The notes under the pieces were generated by a model, which made no database searches, was not told the DNA's origin, and was given only the letters and a program-made list of their open reading frames with translations. Made by a program: the position numbers and the translations under genes. This document shows positions 1 to 7,227 of a stretch of DNA of 38,426 bases, one piece after another; position 1 is the stretch's first letter; each line of letters begins with the position of its first letter. The stretch is from Candidatus Sulfotelmatobacter kueseliae (GTDB lineage Bacteria; Acidobacteriota; Terriglobia; Terriglobales; Acidobacteriaceae). The stretch is from positions 880 through 39,305 of the forward strand of contig OMOD01000171.1 in assembly GCA_900290255.1 (NCBI GenBank), in the 5' to 3' direction.

Positions 1-1
1 C

Positions 2-244
2 AATTCCAGTGAAAAAAGACTAGCCCGGATTCTGCTGTTGCTGGCCCACTTCGGCAAGGAAGGCGTGCACGAAACTCCAATCCCCAAGGTCAATCAGGAG
101 ATGCTGGCGGAAATGATCGGTACAACTCGGTCGCGGGTTAGCTTCTTCATGAACAGGTTTAGGAAATTGGGGTTCATTGATTATCACGCTGGCGCTGCAT
201 TGCAGGTTCACAGTTCACTTCTCAACATTGTTCTCCGCGACTAA
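2..244 (+). CDS. Crp/Fnr-family transcriptional regulator, C-terminal fragment
   Basis: The frame is open from the left edge, so only the last 80 residues are seen. They match the C-terminal winged-helix DNA-binding domain of Crp/Fnr regulators: a helix rich in Leu (ARILLLLAHFGKEG), then the helix-turn-helix with the typical 'MLAEMIGTTRSRVSFFMNRFRKLGFIDY' pattern (here read as MLAEMIGTTRSRVS followed by FFMNRFRKLGFI). Recognition-helix residues TRSRVS resemble the family T-R-x-x-V/T-S pattern. The N-terminal cyclic-nucleotide-like sensor domain lies outside the window, so the effector cannot be judged. The stop is at 242-244 and no gene follows closely on this strand. Confidence 0.85.
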   Translation, partial: NSSEKRLARILLLLAHFGKEGVHETPIPKVNQEMLAEMIGTTRSRVSFFMNRFRKLGFIDYHAGAALQVHSSLLNIVLRD

Positions 245-696
245 GAGCTTCGCTCCGAAAGCGCTTTGGGCTGGACCGAACCGGGTGCATCATCGGATTT
301 TTGCCGCAAAATCCCCTTAGCACACACTGAAGGTTGTGAGCGATCCCGCTCTCGCTCTCGGCCCCACGCTGGTGACGCAATCAAACTAGGGAGCCGCTGG
401 AACGAACGCTCCCCCCCCGGAATTCCTCGTCCAGCGGCTCCCGTGCAGTTTCTAGTGCTGAATAATAAAAATGTGGGTGTTGCAAATCTGTTCAATTTTG
501 ATCAGTTTCAGCGGACAGGGGATTGCTCAAGCAAATCGGCTTTCTCCACCGAATAGTATGCCGCACCGTCAGGGTTTGGGCGGTGGGCGAAATCTGGTTG
601 CTGTATTGTTGGCGAAATATCGCGATAGAACTCATCGACCCAATTCTGAGCCTGTCACAAGCACCGGACTCAGGAACCGGATAAGTCTTCCAGTTC
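245..696. other. intergenic stretch without a convincing gene
   Basis: About 450 bases separate the Crp/Fnr fragment from the STAS gene, which points toward it from the other strand. Short open frames exist on both strands but none has a Shine-Dalgarno sequence or recognisable protein pattern. The only clear structure is the inverted repeat at 389-442. Confidence 0.6.
389..442. repeat. 12-bp perfect inverted repeat (hairpin), 30-nt loop
   Basis: GGGAGCCGCTGG at 389-400 is matched exactly by its reverse complement at 431-442. There is no T-run on either side, so it is not a classical intrinsic terminator, and the loop is long. It lies between two convergent genes and could be a bidirectional transcript-end structure or a dispersed palindrome. 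Confidence 0.6.
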
Positions 697-1044
697 CTAG
701 GCGCTGCCGGCGTTGGTCAAAGCTTCCAGCGCATCGGCGAGTGTTGGGAACAGTAGCAGGACGTTCTCCACTTTGGTGATTTCGAAGACCTTGCGCACCC
801 GCGGGTTCACGCCAATGAGAGCGACACGCCGTCCGGCCTTGGTGCATGAAGTGCAAGCGCTGACCAGAGAACCAAGTCCTGACGAGTCGAGGTAGGGGAC
901 ACCGGAAAAATCCAGAATCATTGTGGGGGCATCTTCGCGCCGGACCGCATTCAGGAAGGGAGCAGTATTCTCCATGGTCAAGGGCCCGCAAAAGCTGAGT
1001 ACGCCGCGGTCCAGACGCTCGACTTGTAACGGCTCCGAAGGCAT
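697..1044 (-). CDS. STAS-domain anti-sigma factor antagonist (SpoIIAA/RsbV-like)
   Basis: This 115-residue protein is a single STAS domain. The hallmark is LDFSGVPYLDSSGLGSL (residues 44-60), the segment that in SpoIIAA and RsbV carries the serine phosphorylated by the partner anti-sigma kinase; here S54 or S55. Family members bind and release an anti-sigma factor when dephosphorylated, as a partner-switching device in the cytoplasm. No cognate kinase or phosphatase gene is in the window, so the sigma factor it controls is unknown. The ATG at 1044 has no clear Shine-Dalgarno sequence, but a sigma70-type promoter lies just upstream (1060-1089), giving a very short leader. Confidence 0.88.
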   Translation of the reverse strand: MPSEPLQVERLDRGVLSFCGPLTMENTAPFLNAVRREDAPTMILDFSGVPYLDSSGLGSLVSACTSCTKAGRRVALIGVNPRVRKVFEITKVENVLLLFPTLADALEALTNAGSA

Positions 1045-1059
1045 GACAAGTGAGGACAG

Positions 1060-1089
1060 ATTCTAGGGCACGTGGCAAGCCGGGTTCAA
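1060..1089 (-). promoter_or_regulatory. putative sigma70 promoter of the STAS gene
   Basis: On the minus strand TTGAAC (1089-1084) and TAGAAT (1065-1060) are 18 bp apart. The predicted transcript start falls roughly 8-10 bases before the ATG at 1044, so the leader would be nearly absent. Confidence 0.45.
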
Positions 1090-1194
1090 GGCAAAAGCTG
1101 GGGTCTCAAAGCATTTCTCACAGGAGCCTGACTTAAGTACATGTACAAGTGCGGCACCGATTGTAATTTTTTTGTGTTTTCTGGCGCCGCACTC

Positions 1195-1222
1195 TTGCGT
1201 TGCAGCCGCGCACGGATAGGAT
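1195..1222 (+). promoter_or_regulatory. weak candidate promoter for the radical SAM gene
   Basis: TTGCGT (1195-1200) and TAGGAT (1217-1222) are 16 bp apart, ahead of the GTG at 1261. Matches to consensus are only partial. An unusually T-rich tract (1165-1180) lies just upstream. Confidence 0.25.
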
Positions 1223-1260
1223 TGATGTAACGGCACGTGGGGAGAAATTGGTGACAGGAA

Positions 1261-2964
1261 GTGCAAAATCACGAAGCGCAAGTTTACGCCAGCAATCATA
1301 ACGCCCAGTCGGGCGGTTTTGAAAAACATCCCAAAGGAAGTCAGGCTCGAGTTTTGCTGAGCTCGGTCTTCGGGCCATACGCGCAGGACGACGAGTTCGG
1401 CAGCCGCTCCATCAACCCGATGGAGCTTTATCACAATCAGGTCACGCGCGCCCAGGGCAGCTTCTCGCTGCGTATGTTTCATCGTTCCTGGGGCATCATG
1501 ATGATCCAGGCCAATATTTCCGCGCCCTGCACCGTGCTCGACTTTCCCACGCGCGACGATTTTGCGCGTGAGTTGAAAGCGAATCAATACGACGTGGTTG
1601 GTATTTCCTCGATCATCGTGAACGTCGCGAAAGTGCGCGAGATGTGCCGCATCATCCGCCAGATCTCGCCGCATTCCGTGATCGTCGTGGGTGGGCATGT
1701 GGCCGCGATTCCTGGAATTGAAACCATGATCGACGCCGACCACATCGTGCGCGGCGAGGGCGTTTCCTGGATGCGGCGTTACCTGGGCGAGGACGAAGAC
1801 GCGCCCATCCGGCATCCGGCCATCGTTTCCGGAATGCAAACGCGCATCATGGGAATTCGATTGCCCGACCGCAAAGGGACGACGGCTGCCACCATCATTC
1901 CCTCCGTCGGCTGTCCCATGGGATGCAACTTTTGCACCACTTCGGCTTTCTTCGGTGGCAAGGGGAAATTTGTCAACTTCTTTGAGACCGGCGACGAGTT
2001 GTTCGACGTCATGAACCGCATGGAACGCGAACTCAAGGTGCGCTCTTTTTTTGTGATGGACGAGAACTTCCTGCTCCATCGCGAGCGGGCGCTGCGCTTG
2101 TTGGAGCGCATGAAAGAAGCGCGCAAAAGTTGGACCATGTCGGTTTTCGCCTCGGCCAACGCGATTCGCAAATACACCATGCAGGAACTGGTAGAACTCG
2201 GCGTCTCCTGGCTGTGGATGGGACTCGAGTCTCCGCAAGCCAGCTACAGCAAGCTGGGTGGAGCGGATACCCGGCAACTGACGCGCGAACTGCGCGAACA
2301 TGGTATCCGGGTGCAGGGCTCAACCATCATCGGTCTTGAACACCATACGCCCGACAACATCATGGCCGAAATCGAGCACGCGGTTTCGCACGACACTGAT
2401 TTTCACCAGTTCATGCTCTACACGCCGGTTCCCGGAACGCCTCTCTATCAGCAAATGGCCGAAGAGGGACGCCTGTTGAGCGATGTGGACTATGCCGACG
2501 TGCACGGCCAGTTCAAATTCAACTTCCAGCACGCGGCAATTTCCCGCGACGATTCCAAACGTTTTCTCGATTGGGCTTTCTGGAGGGACTTTGAGATCAA
2601 CGGCCCCAGTCTCTATCGCATCTCCCGGACTTTGCTCACGGGCTGGAAACGCTACAAAGACTGGCCGGATGCGCGTGTGCGCGAACGTTTTGCCCGCGAA
2701 ATGGGACGGCTGAGCGGCATCTACGGCTCGGCGTTGTGGGCCATGGAACGGCGGTTCCGAAACGTGAACCGCAACGTGAGCGAGCAGATTCGCGCCCTGC
2801 GGCAGGAATTCAAGCGCGAGTCGGGCATGGTGTCCCGGATGATGCCGGCCGTGCTTGGTCCCGTACTGCTGTGGACGACGCGGCGCGAGGAGAAACGCCT
2901 GGCCCGCGGGAAGACATACGAACCGCCGACGATTCTGGAGCGGACAAACTGGGTCGAGGCTTAA
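1261..2964 (+). CDS. B12-binding-like radical SAM protein
   Basis: 567 residues. A Rossmann-like B12-binding-type domain (about residues 90-190, with YDVVGISSII and VIVVGGHVAAIPG) precedes a radical SAM core. The iron-sulfur motif is CPMGCNFC, Cys218, Cys222 and Cys225 (CxxxCxxC). Typical later elements follow: VMDENFLL, the GLESP segment (WLWMGLESPQ) and LYTPVPGTPLY. The classical cobalamin-ligand DxHxxG motif is not evident, so cobalamin may not be bound in the usual way. Family members catalyse methylations, C-C bond formations and other radical reactions; the substrate cannot be read from sequence. The tail after residue 430 is basic and contains a hydrophobic segment (MMPAVLGPVLLWT). The GTG start is the first in frame after an in-frame stop at 1252; a later ATG at 1420 is possible. 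It converges with the MerR gene, 10 bp away. Confidence 0.85.
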   Translation: MQNHEAQVYASNHNAQSGGFEKHPKGSQARVLLSSVFGPYAQDDEFGSRSINPMELYHNQVTRAQGSFSLRMFHRSWGIMMIQANISAPCTVLDFPTRDDFARELKANQYDVVGISSIIVNVAKVREMCRIIRQISPHSVIVVGGHVAAIPGIETMIDADHIVRGEGVSWMRRYLGEDEDAPIRHPAIVSGMQTRIMGIRLPDRKGTTAATIIPSVGCPMGCNFCTTSAFFGGKGKFVNFFETGDELFDVMNRMERELKVRSFFVMDENFLLHRERALRLLERMKEARKSWTMSVFASANAIRKYTMQELVELGVSWLWMGLESPQASYSKLGGADTRQLTRELREHGIRVQGSTIIGLEHHTPDNIMAEIEHAVSHDTDFHQFMLYTPVPGTPLYQQMAEEGRLLSDVDYADVHGQFKFNFQHAAISRDDSKRFLDWAFWRDFEINGPSLYRISRTLLTGWKRYKDWPDARVRERFAREMGRLSGIYGSALWAMERRFRNVNRNVSEQIRALRQEFKRESGMVSRMMPAVLGPVLLWTTRREEKRLARGKTYEPPTILERTNWVEA

Positions 2965-2974
2965 CTGAGCGTGC

Positions 2975-3379
2975 TCATCCCGTTCTGCGCGCCGACAGCA
3001 TGCTCAGAATCTCCCGCAATCCCTGGCGGATGTGCTGGATCTCGGCCGTGGATTGCGATGGGAAGGGAATGGCCCCCTGCGTCCTGTCGGGTTTGGTTTC
3101 GGCCCGCAGTTGCTGGCGGGCGCCGGCGATGGTGAATCCCTGCTCGTAGAGCAGTTGCTTGATGCGCAGCACACTCTCCACGTCGCGCTTGCGGTACATG
3201 CGCTGGCCGGTGCTGCTCTTGACCGGTTTCAGTTGCGGGAACTCCGACTCCCAGAAACGCAGCACGTAGGCCGGCAGGCCGCACAGCGTGGCAACTTCCC
3301 CGATACGGAAATAAAGCTTGTCAGGGATGAGGATTTCATCCCCTTTCTGCTTCGTCCCACTTTTTTTTCTGGGCGCCAT
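2975..3379 (-). CDS. MerR-family transcriptional regulator
   Basis: 134 residues. The N-terminal winged helix-turn-helix of MerR proteins spans about residues 22-92: [20 protein letters not shown], then FWESEF, then the wing with [20 protein letters not shown], then [11 protein letters not shown]. The region after residue 95 is short and has no cysteine metal-binding loop or drug-binding domain, so this belongs to the compact class whose signal is unknown; it resembles the HTH-only MerR proteins often found near pheST/ihfA in this kind of genome, though those genes are not in the window. The start region is Lys-rich ([13 protein letters not shown]). The stop lies 10 bp from the stop of the convergent radical SAM gene. 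Confidence 0.85.
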   Translation of the reverse strand: MAPRKKSGTKQKGDEILIPDKLYFRIGEVATLCGLPAYVLRFWESEFPQLKPVKSSTGQRMYRKRDVESVLRIKQLLYEQGFTIAGARQQLRAETKPDRTQGAIPFPSQSTAEIQHIRQGLREILSMLSARRTG

Positions 3380-3578
3380 GATCAGTTACCGTGCCACATA
3401 AGGCGTCTGGCCTGCCTATTGTGACACAGGTCGCGACGGACGCAGCAGATTTTTGCCGCACTCACGGACAGGTGAGTTCCGCAGAACCGAAGATCTTGAG
3501 TTGCGGACCCACATCGGGCATGGCAGGGCCCGAAGCTGCATCTCGTGACTACCTCGCCTGTACTCCAAGAACGGAAAA

Positions 3579-3608
3579 GCCTCTCAAGAGGTGCTTCTCC
3601 TGAGAGGC
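3579..3608 (-). terminator. Rho-independent terminator of the 13-residue peptide unit
   Basis: On the minus strand an 8-bp perfect stem (GCCTCTCA / TGAGAGGC, arms 3601-3608 and 3579-3586) can be extended by three inner pairs and is followed directly by TTTT. It lies 43 bases after the stop of the mini-gene at 3652. Confidence 0.7.
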
Positions 3609-3651
3609 CAGTGAAATTCGTGGTGTGTGCGAAGTATCGTCTCGCCGACGG

Positions 3652-3693
3652 TTAGTGTTTCTTTTTCTTCTTTGCCTTCTTCTTGGTTGCCAT
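3652..3693 (-). CDS. 13-residue lysine-rich peptide (MATKKKAKKKKKH)
   Basis: Too short for standard gene finders, but unusually well equipped. The ATG (3693-3691) follows a perfect GGAGG with 7-base spacing. The frame reads Met-Ala-Thr, three Lys, Ala, five Lys, His, stop. Upstream is a TTGACA-type promoter (3800-3828) and downstream a hairpin plus T-run terminator (3579-3608), so promoter, leader, ribosome site, frame and terminator form one unit of roughly 215 bases. The leader also contains a small hairpin (3764-3780, 6-bp stem). The peptide may bind nucleic acid or membrane; alternatively the RNA is the product and the frame acts as a leader peptide. Function is unknown. The frame is visible directly; that it is expressed is inference. 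Confidence 0.6.
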   Translation of the reverse strand: MATKKKAKKKKKH

Positions 3694-3799
3694 GAAGGTT
3701 CCTCCGTGAACGATTTTCCCTTGCCAGGGTTGTTGTATCGGGCCCTTGTATCTGAAATACCAACCCTACACATAGTAGGGAATGATCTTCTAACCCAAG

Positions 3800-3828
3800 A
3801 TATTGCGGCAGTATGAACAAAGTGTCAA
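3800..3828 (-). promoter_or_regulatory. sigma70-type promoter of the mini-gene
   Basis: TTGACA, a perfect -35 (3828-3823), is 17 bp from CAATAT (3805-3800), a weak -10. The transcript would start near 3793 and carry about 100 bases of leader, including the hairpin at 3764-3780 (CCCTAC / GTAGGG), before the GGAGG site. Confidence 0.5.
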
Positions 3829-3868
3829 TAGAATTTTGCAGTCTTAGCGCGGATTTCTTGGGTGCCTG

Positions 3869-3963
3869 TCGTTCGTGGTCGGTCGTTAGTCGTGCGCCAA
3901 ACCCACAAACGCCATTCGGGGAATGCTGAGATTCGCCAACGACTAACGACGAACCACCAACGA
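3869..3963. repeat. inverted pair of period-7 tandem arrays upstream of hyuB
   Basis: The left arm (3869-3896) is four 7-base units such as TCGTTCG and TCGTTAG. The right arm (3936-3963) is four units such as CCAACGA and CTAACGA. The arms are near reverse complements (25 bases with few mismatches) around about 40 unique bases. The right arm ends 20 bases before the hyuB ATG. Confidence 0.75.
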
Positions 3964-3982
3964 CGGGTATACACTGCGCCTC

Positions 3983-5764
3983 ATGCGCCGCGATCCGGTT
4001 GAACTCGAGATTTTCAAGAACCTGTACCACTCCATCGCCGAGGAGATGGGAGCGGCGTTGCGGCGGACCGCGTTTTCCCCCAACATCAAAGAGCGGCGCG
4101 ATTACTCCTGCGCGGTGTTCGACGGCGCGGGCCAGGCAATCGCCATGGGCGACCACATGCCGGTACACCTTGGCTCGATGCCGATGTCGGTCCGGGCCGC
4201 GATCGACGCGGGCGCGATGGAGCCGGGCGATGTCGTGATGCTCAACGATCCGTTTCGCGGCGGGACACATCTGCCTGACATCACGCTGGTAGCGCCCGTG
4301 TATGTGGCTCGTGTGGCGCGGGCACTCTTGCCCGCGAAAGCCCGCAGAACGCAGAAGTCCGTCGCTCGAAACCGTCCGGACTTCTACGTGGCCTCGCGGG
4401 CGCACCACGCCGATGTAGGCGGTGCTTATCCCGGCTCGATGGGGCTTTGCCGCGAGATCTATCAGGAGGGTGTGCGGATTCCCCCCGTGAAACTGATACG
4501 GGCCGGCGTGCTGGATCGCGACCTGCTCGCGATGCTTCTGAACAACGTGCGTACGCCCGAGGAGCGCGAGGGCGACCTGCGGGCGCAAATCGCCGCCTGC
4601 CACACCGGCGCGGAACGGTTGCGGGAGGTCTGCTCGCGGTACGGCATGGAGCGAGCCCAGCGCGCGGCCGCTGAACTGCTCGACTATTCCGAGGAATTGA
4701 TGCGCGCGTTCTTGAAGCGCGTGCCGGCCGGAGACTACCGGGCAGAGGACTTCATGGATGGAGACGGCATTAACGAGCAGCCGGTGAGGATTGCCGTGAA
4801 AATCACCGTCAGAGATAAGGATGCTCGCCTCGCGCTTTACTCCGGCGCGCGCGATGCGCACGCCGGGCGCGGGGGCTCGCCCAGGTCCTTCACTCGGCAG
4901 AAACAAAGGCGCCTCGCTCAGGATGACAAGCTCCAGCCAGTGGTCACGGTCGATTTCACCGGCAGCGACCCGCAGGTCGAAGGCAGCATAAATGCGGTCG
5001 CGGCGATCACATATTCGGCCTGCTTCTACGTTTTCCGCTGCCTGCTGGCCGAGGACGTTCCCGCGACCGCCGGGCTGATGCGGCCGATCCGGGTCATCTC
5101 GCCCGAAGGGACGATCGTCAACGCCCGGCCGCCGGCAGCCGTAGCCGGAGGCAATGTCGAAACTTCGCAGCGCATCGTGGACGTGTTGCTCCGCGCTCTG
5201 GCGCAGGCGATTCCGGACCGGATACCGGCCGCCGCCTCGGGAACGATGAACAACCTGACCATCGGCGGCATCGATCTTCGCTCCGATCTTCTTTCAGACG
5301 ACCCGCGCGCCGGCGAGCCGTTCGCCTATTACGAAACCGTCGCGGGAGGCATGGGCGCGCGCCCGGGCAAAGCGGGCGTCTCCGGCGTGCATACCCACAT
5401 GACGAATTCGTTGAACAGTCCGGCGGAAGCGCTGGAGTATGCCTATCCGCTGCGCGTGCGGCGCTACTCGCTGCGGCCGGAGAGCGGCGGGGCGGGCAAA
5501 TTTCGCGGGGGCGACGGAATCGTGCGGGAAATCGAAGTGCTCACCGACTGCGACGTCACTCTGCTCGCCGACCGGCGCTCGCGCGGGCCCTGGGGACTTG
5601 CCGGTGGCGAGGACGGCGCGCCGGGCAAGGCTTTCATCACGCGCCGTGACGGCTCGGTGGAGCAGATGCCGGGAAAATTCAGCACCCGCTTGCGCACAGG
5701 CGAACGAATCACGATTGAAACTCCGGGCGGCGGGGGATGGGGAGACGAGTCTCCAGACAAGTAA
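3983..5764 (+). CDS. hydantoinase B / 5-oxoprolinase-type subunit (HyuB family) with two inserted segments
   Basis: 593 residues with clear HyuB family landmarks: DPVELEIFKNLYHSIAEEMG at the start, RTAFSPNIKERRDYSCAVFD, MPVHLGSMPMSV, LNDPFRGGTHLPDITLVAPV, FYVASRAHHADVGG, NNVRTPEEREGDLRAQ, VDFTGSDPQVEGSINA, and a glycine-rich end. The family hydrolyses cyclic amides in an ATP-dependent way, usually with a HyuA partner. No hyuA lies in this window, so this is an orphan or the partner is elsewhere. Two stretches, about residues 109-132 and 284-320, interrupt family-conserved sequence and coincide with dispersed repeats (4317-4336 and 4884-4929). Without them the protein would be near 530 residues, which fits the family. 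The frame is intact. Start at ATG 3983; no strong Shine-Dalgarno sequence. Confidence 0.85.
   Translation: MRRDPVELEIFKNLYHSIAEEMGAALRRTAFSPNIKERRDYSCAVFDGAGQAIAMGDHMPVHLGSMPMSVRAAIDAGAMEPGDVVMLNDPFRGGTHLPDITLVAPVYVARVARALLPAKARRTQKSVARNRPDFYVASRAHHADVGGAYPGSMGLCREIYQEGVRIPPVKLIRAGVLDRDLLAMLLNNVRTPEEREGDLRAQIAACHTGAERLREVCSRYGMERAQRAAAELLDYSEELMRAFLKRVPAGDYRAEDFMDGDGINEQPVRIAVKITVRDKDARLALYSGARDAHAGRGGSPRSFTRQKQRRLAQDDKLQPVVTVDFTGSDPQVEGSINAVAAITYSACFYVFRCLLAEDVPATAGLMRPIRVISPEGTIVNARPPAAVAGGNVETSQRIVDVLLRALAQAIPDRIPAAASGTMNNLTIGGIDLRSDLLSDDPRAGEPFAYYETVAGGMGARPGKAGVSGVHTHMTNSLNSPAEALEYAYPLRVRRYSLRPESGGAGKFRGGDGIVREIEVLTDCDVTLLADRRSRGPWGLAGGEDGAPGKAFITRRDGSVEQMPGKFSTRLRTGERITIETPGGGGWGDESPDK
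4317..4336. repeat. REP-like palindrome inserted in hyuB
   Basis: CGCGGGCA / TGCCCGCG with a 4-base loop (CTCT). Read on the minus strand, it and the following GCCAC match the intergenic copy at 22767-22791 at all but one base. In hyuB it is translated within the extra segment Ala109-Pro132, between VAPVYV and DFYVASRAHH, which are normally almost adjacent in the family. Confidence 0.75.
4884..4929. repeat. solo arm of the MITE-like repeat inserted in hyuB
   Basis: Starts GGTCCTTC and ends CTCGCTCAGGATGACAA, the same ends as the arms of the intergenic elements at 13408-13501 and 27720-27806. It is translated as about Arg301-Asp315 inside a family-foreign stretch (residues 284-320), directly before the conserved VTVDFTG. 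Confidence 0.7.
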
Positions 5765-5780
5765 CGACCTGAGGTGATTT

Positions 5781-6332
5781 ATGGCATTCGAAGTGAGCAA
5801 GCACTATTTGGAAGAGGCTCGCCGCCAGATGCGCGGGCACAAACGCATGGGCGAAGCTGCGATGGCACAGCTACGCGACGAAGATTTTTTCGTCACGCTC
5901 GACCCCGAGTCGAATTCGGTCGCGGCTCTCGTCAAACATCTCGCCGGCAACATGCGCTCGCGCTTCACCGACTTCCTCAGCTCCGACGGCGAAAAGCCGG
6001 ACCGCTTTCGCGATCGCGAATTCGAAGTGACTCCGGCTACCACGCGCGCCGACGTCATGAAGTGGTGGGACGAAGGCTGGGCCTGCGTTTTTGCCGCGAT
6101 CGATCCGCTGAAGCCGGAAGATGTGATGCGCGCGGTGACCATCCGCAGCGAACCGCACACCGTGCTCCAGGCCATCAACCGGCAGATTGCGCACTACGCG
6201 CAGCACATCGGGCAGATCGTGTTTCTGGCCAAGCACCTGCGCTCGAGCGAATGGAAGACGCTCAGCATTCCGCGAGGGAAGTCAGAAGAGTACAAAACGG
6301 TACCACCGAAACCCTACAAGCCGGCGAGCTAG
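5781..6332 (+). CDS. DinB-like / DUF1572 family protein
   Basis: 183 residues resembling the DinB/DUF1572 four-helix bundle. Candidate metal ligands are His54 (ALVKHLAGNMRSRF) and the histidines in QINRQIAHYAQHIGQIVFLA-type sequence (here AINRQIAHYAQHIGQIVFLA), matching the family pattern H...HxxxH. Many members bind a divalent metal and some act as thiol-dependent transferases, but most, including this one, have no assigned substrate. The ATG at 5781 follows GAGGTG with suitable spacing, 17 bases after the hyuB stop, so it may be cotranscribed with hyuB. No signal peptide is seen. Confidence 0.8.
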   Translation: MAFEVSKHYLEEARRQMRGHKRMGEAAMAQLRDEDFFVTLDPESNSVAALVKHLAGNMRSRFTDFLSSDGEKPDRFRDREFEVTPATTRADVMKWWDEGWACVFAAIDPLKPEDVMRAVTIRSEPHTVLQAINRQIAHYAQHIGQIVFLAKHLRSSEWKTLSIPRGKSEEYKTVPPKPYKPAS

Positions 6333-6390
6333 ACAGTTTTCACAGCGCAAACTGCAGATTCACCGCGGAGGGAACGCCTTCACTCGTGCC

Positions 6391-6420
6391 GTGGAAGAGC
6401 GGCCCTTTAGGGCCGCGTTA
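6391..6420. repeat. REP-like hairpin, family B
   Basis: GTGGAAGAGCGGCCCT then TT, then AGGGCCGCGTTA. The GCGGCCCT stem is perfect. The same sequence occurs at 27630-27660 and, with variants, at 30278-30308 and 30383-30412. Confidence 0.75.
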
Positions 6421-6463
6421 AGCAATGGGTAACACAGAGGGGCTTTAGCCCGGCCGACAGCCC

Positions 6464-7093
6464 TCACAAACCCGGCCCGAAGTAACGGTAGTGCCCCGTA
6501 ATCTTCCAGTTGAAGAGAACGTCTTCCATCTTCGGCCCCTCGCCAACGTTGTGGACCACCAGATAGCGGCCGCTCCACGGGGTCTTCTGGCCCACGACGA
6601 TGCCGATGTGCGGGACGTTGCCGCCCAGGTCCCAGGTGACGAGGTCGCCGGGTGCGTAGTCTTCGGCGCGCCTGGTGACAGGCAAGGATTCCCCCTTGCG
6701 CTCGAAGAAAACCATCAAGTTCGGCACTCGCCGGTGGTCGATGCTCGGGTCGGGCCGCGGAGCGTGCCATTTCGTCTTGCTCGGGTACACGTCGAAATTC
6801 TGCACCATGTCTTCATGGACTTCCTTTTGCAAATCGACGCCTACAGCCCGGTAGCTGCGGATGATCTCGTCGGTGCAGGCTCCGGTGTCGGCGGGGACAT
6901 CGCCGCTAGGATAAGGAATGCCGACATACGCAGATTCGTAACGGATGGTGTGATGTGTGCGCTCAATCGCGGCGGCGACTAGGCGGCGGGTGAATTCTTC
7001 TCGTGAGGTGGGAGTGGTAGGCGTTTGCGCCGCACAGAGTGCACAGAGGACAGCCAGCGTTAGCCATCCCGCCATGGTTCCCGTTCTCCGCAT
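6464..7093 (-). CDS. secreted DUF1287 family protein
   Basis: 209 residues from the chosen start. The N-terminus is a signal peptide: two arginines, then GWLTLAVLCALCAAQ, with cleavage near residue 23. The mature part matches DUF1287 (COG3738), a periplasmic family with an NlpC/P60-like look: GIPYPSGDVPADTGACTDEI with the conserved Cys, DVYPSKTKWHAPRPDPSIDH, and a later PGDLVTWDLGGNVPHIGIVV. The pattern Cys ... His (PHIGIV) fits a cysteine amidase/peptidase fold, though activity is unproven in the family. Two starts compete: ATG 7093 gives an n-region with Arg residues and is preferred; ATG 7075 has a GGAG 10 bases upstream. It is divergent from tdh. Confidence 0.82.
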   Translation of the reverse strand: MRRTGTMAGWLTLAVLCALCAAQTPTTPTSREEFTRRLVAAAIERTHHTIRYESAYVGIPYPSGDVPADTGACTDEIIRSYRAVGVDLQKEVHEDMVQNFDVYPSKTKWHAPRPDPSIDHRRVPNLMVFFERKGESLPVTRRAEDYAPGDLVTWDLGGNVPHIGIVVGQKTPWSGRYLVVHNVGEGPKMEDVLFNWKITGHYRYFGPGL

Positions 7094-7227
7094 CCTGATC
7101 CGATTGTAATGGCGACGGTGGCGGAGGAGAATATACCCAGACGCACCGAGCAAATGGTTGCGCGGTGCTAAAATCATACGTTTTGCGTTTGCAGCTGTTT
7201 TCATATCTCAGTCCATAGGTGGCAATC

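Noticed and set aside
1137..1146. 10-bp palindrome GTACATGTAC between the STAS and radical SAM genes
   Set aside because: Perfect but isolated; no second copy or known operator match, so no regulatory site is claimed.
1063..2301. Long open minus-strand frame opposite the radical SAM gene
   Set aside because: It is the antisense of a clearly coding gene in high-GC DNA, shows no family pattern, and is rich in His/Arg as such shadows are.
3584..4906. 440-codon minus-strand frame across the mini-gene region and hyuB
   Set aside because: It overlaps well-supported hyuB in antisense and shows no recognisable protein motifs.
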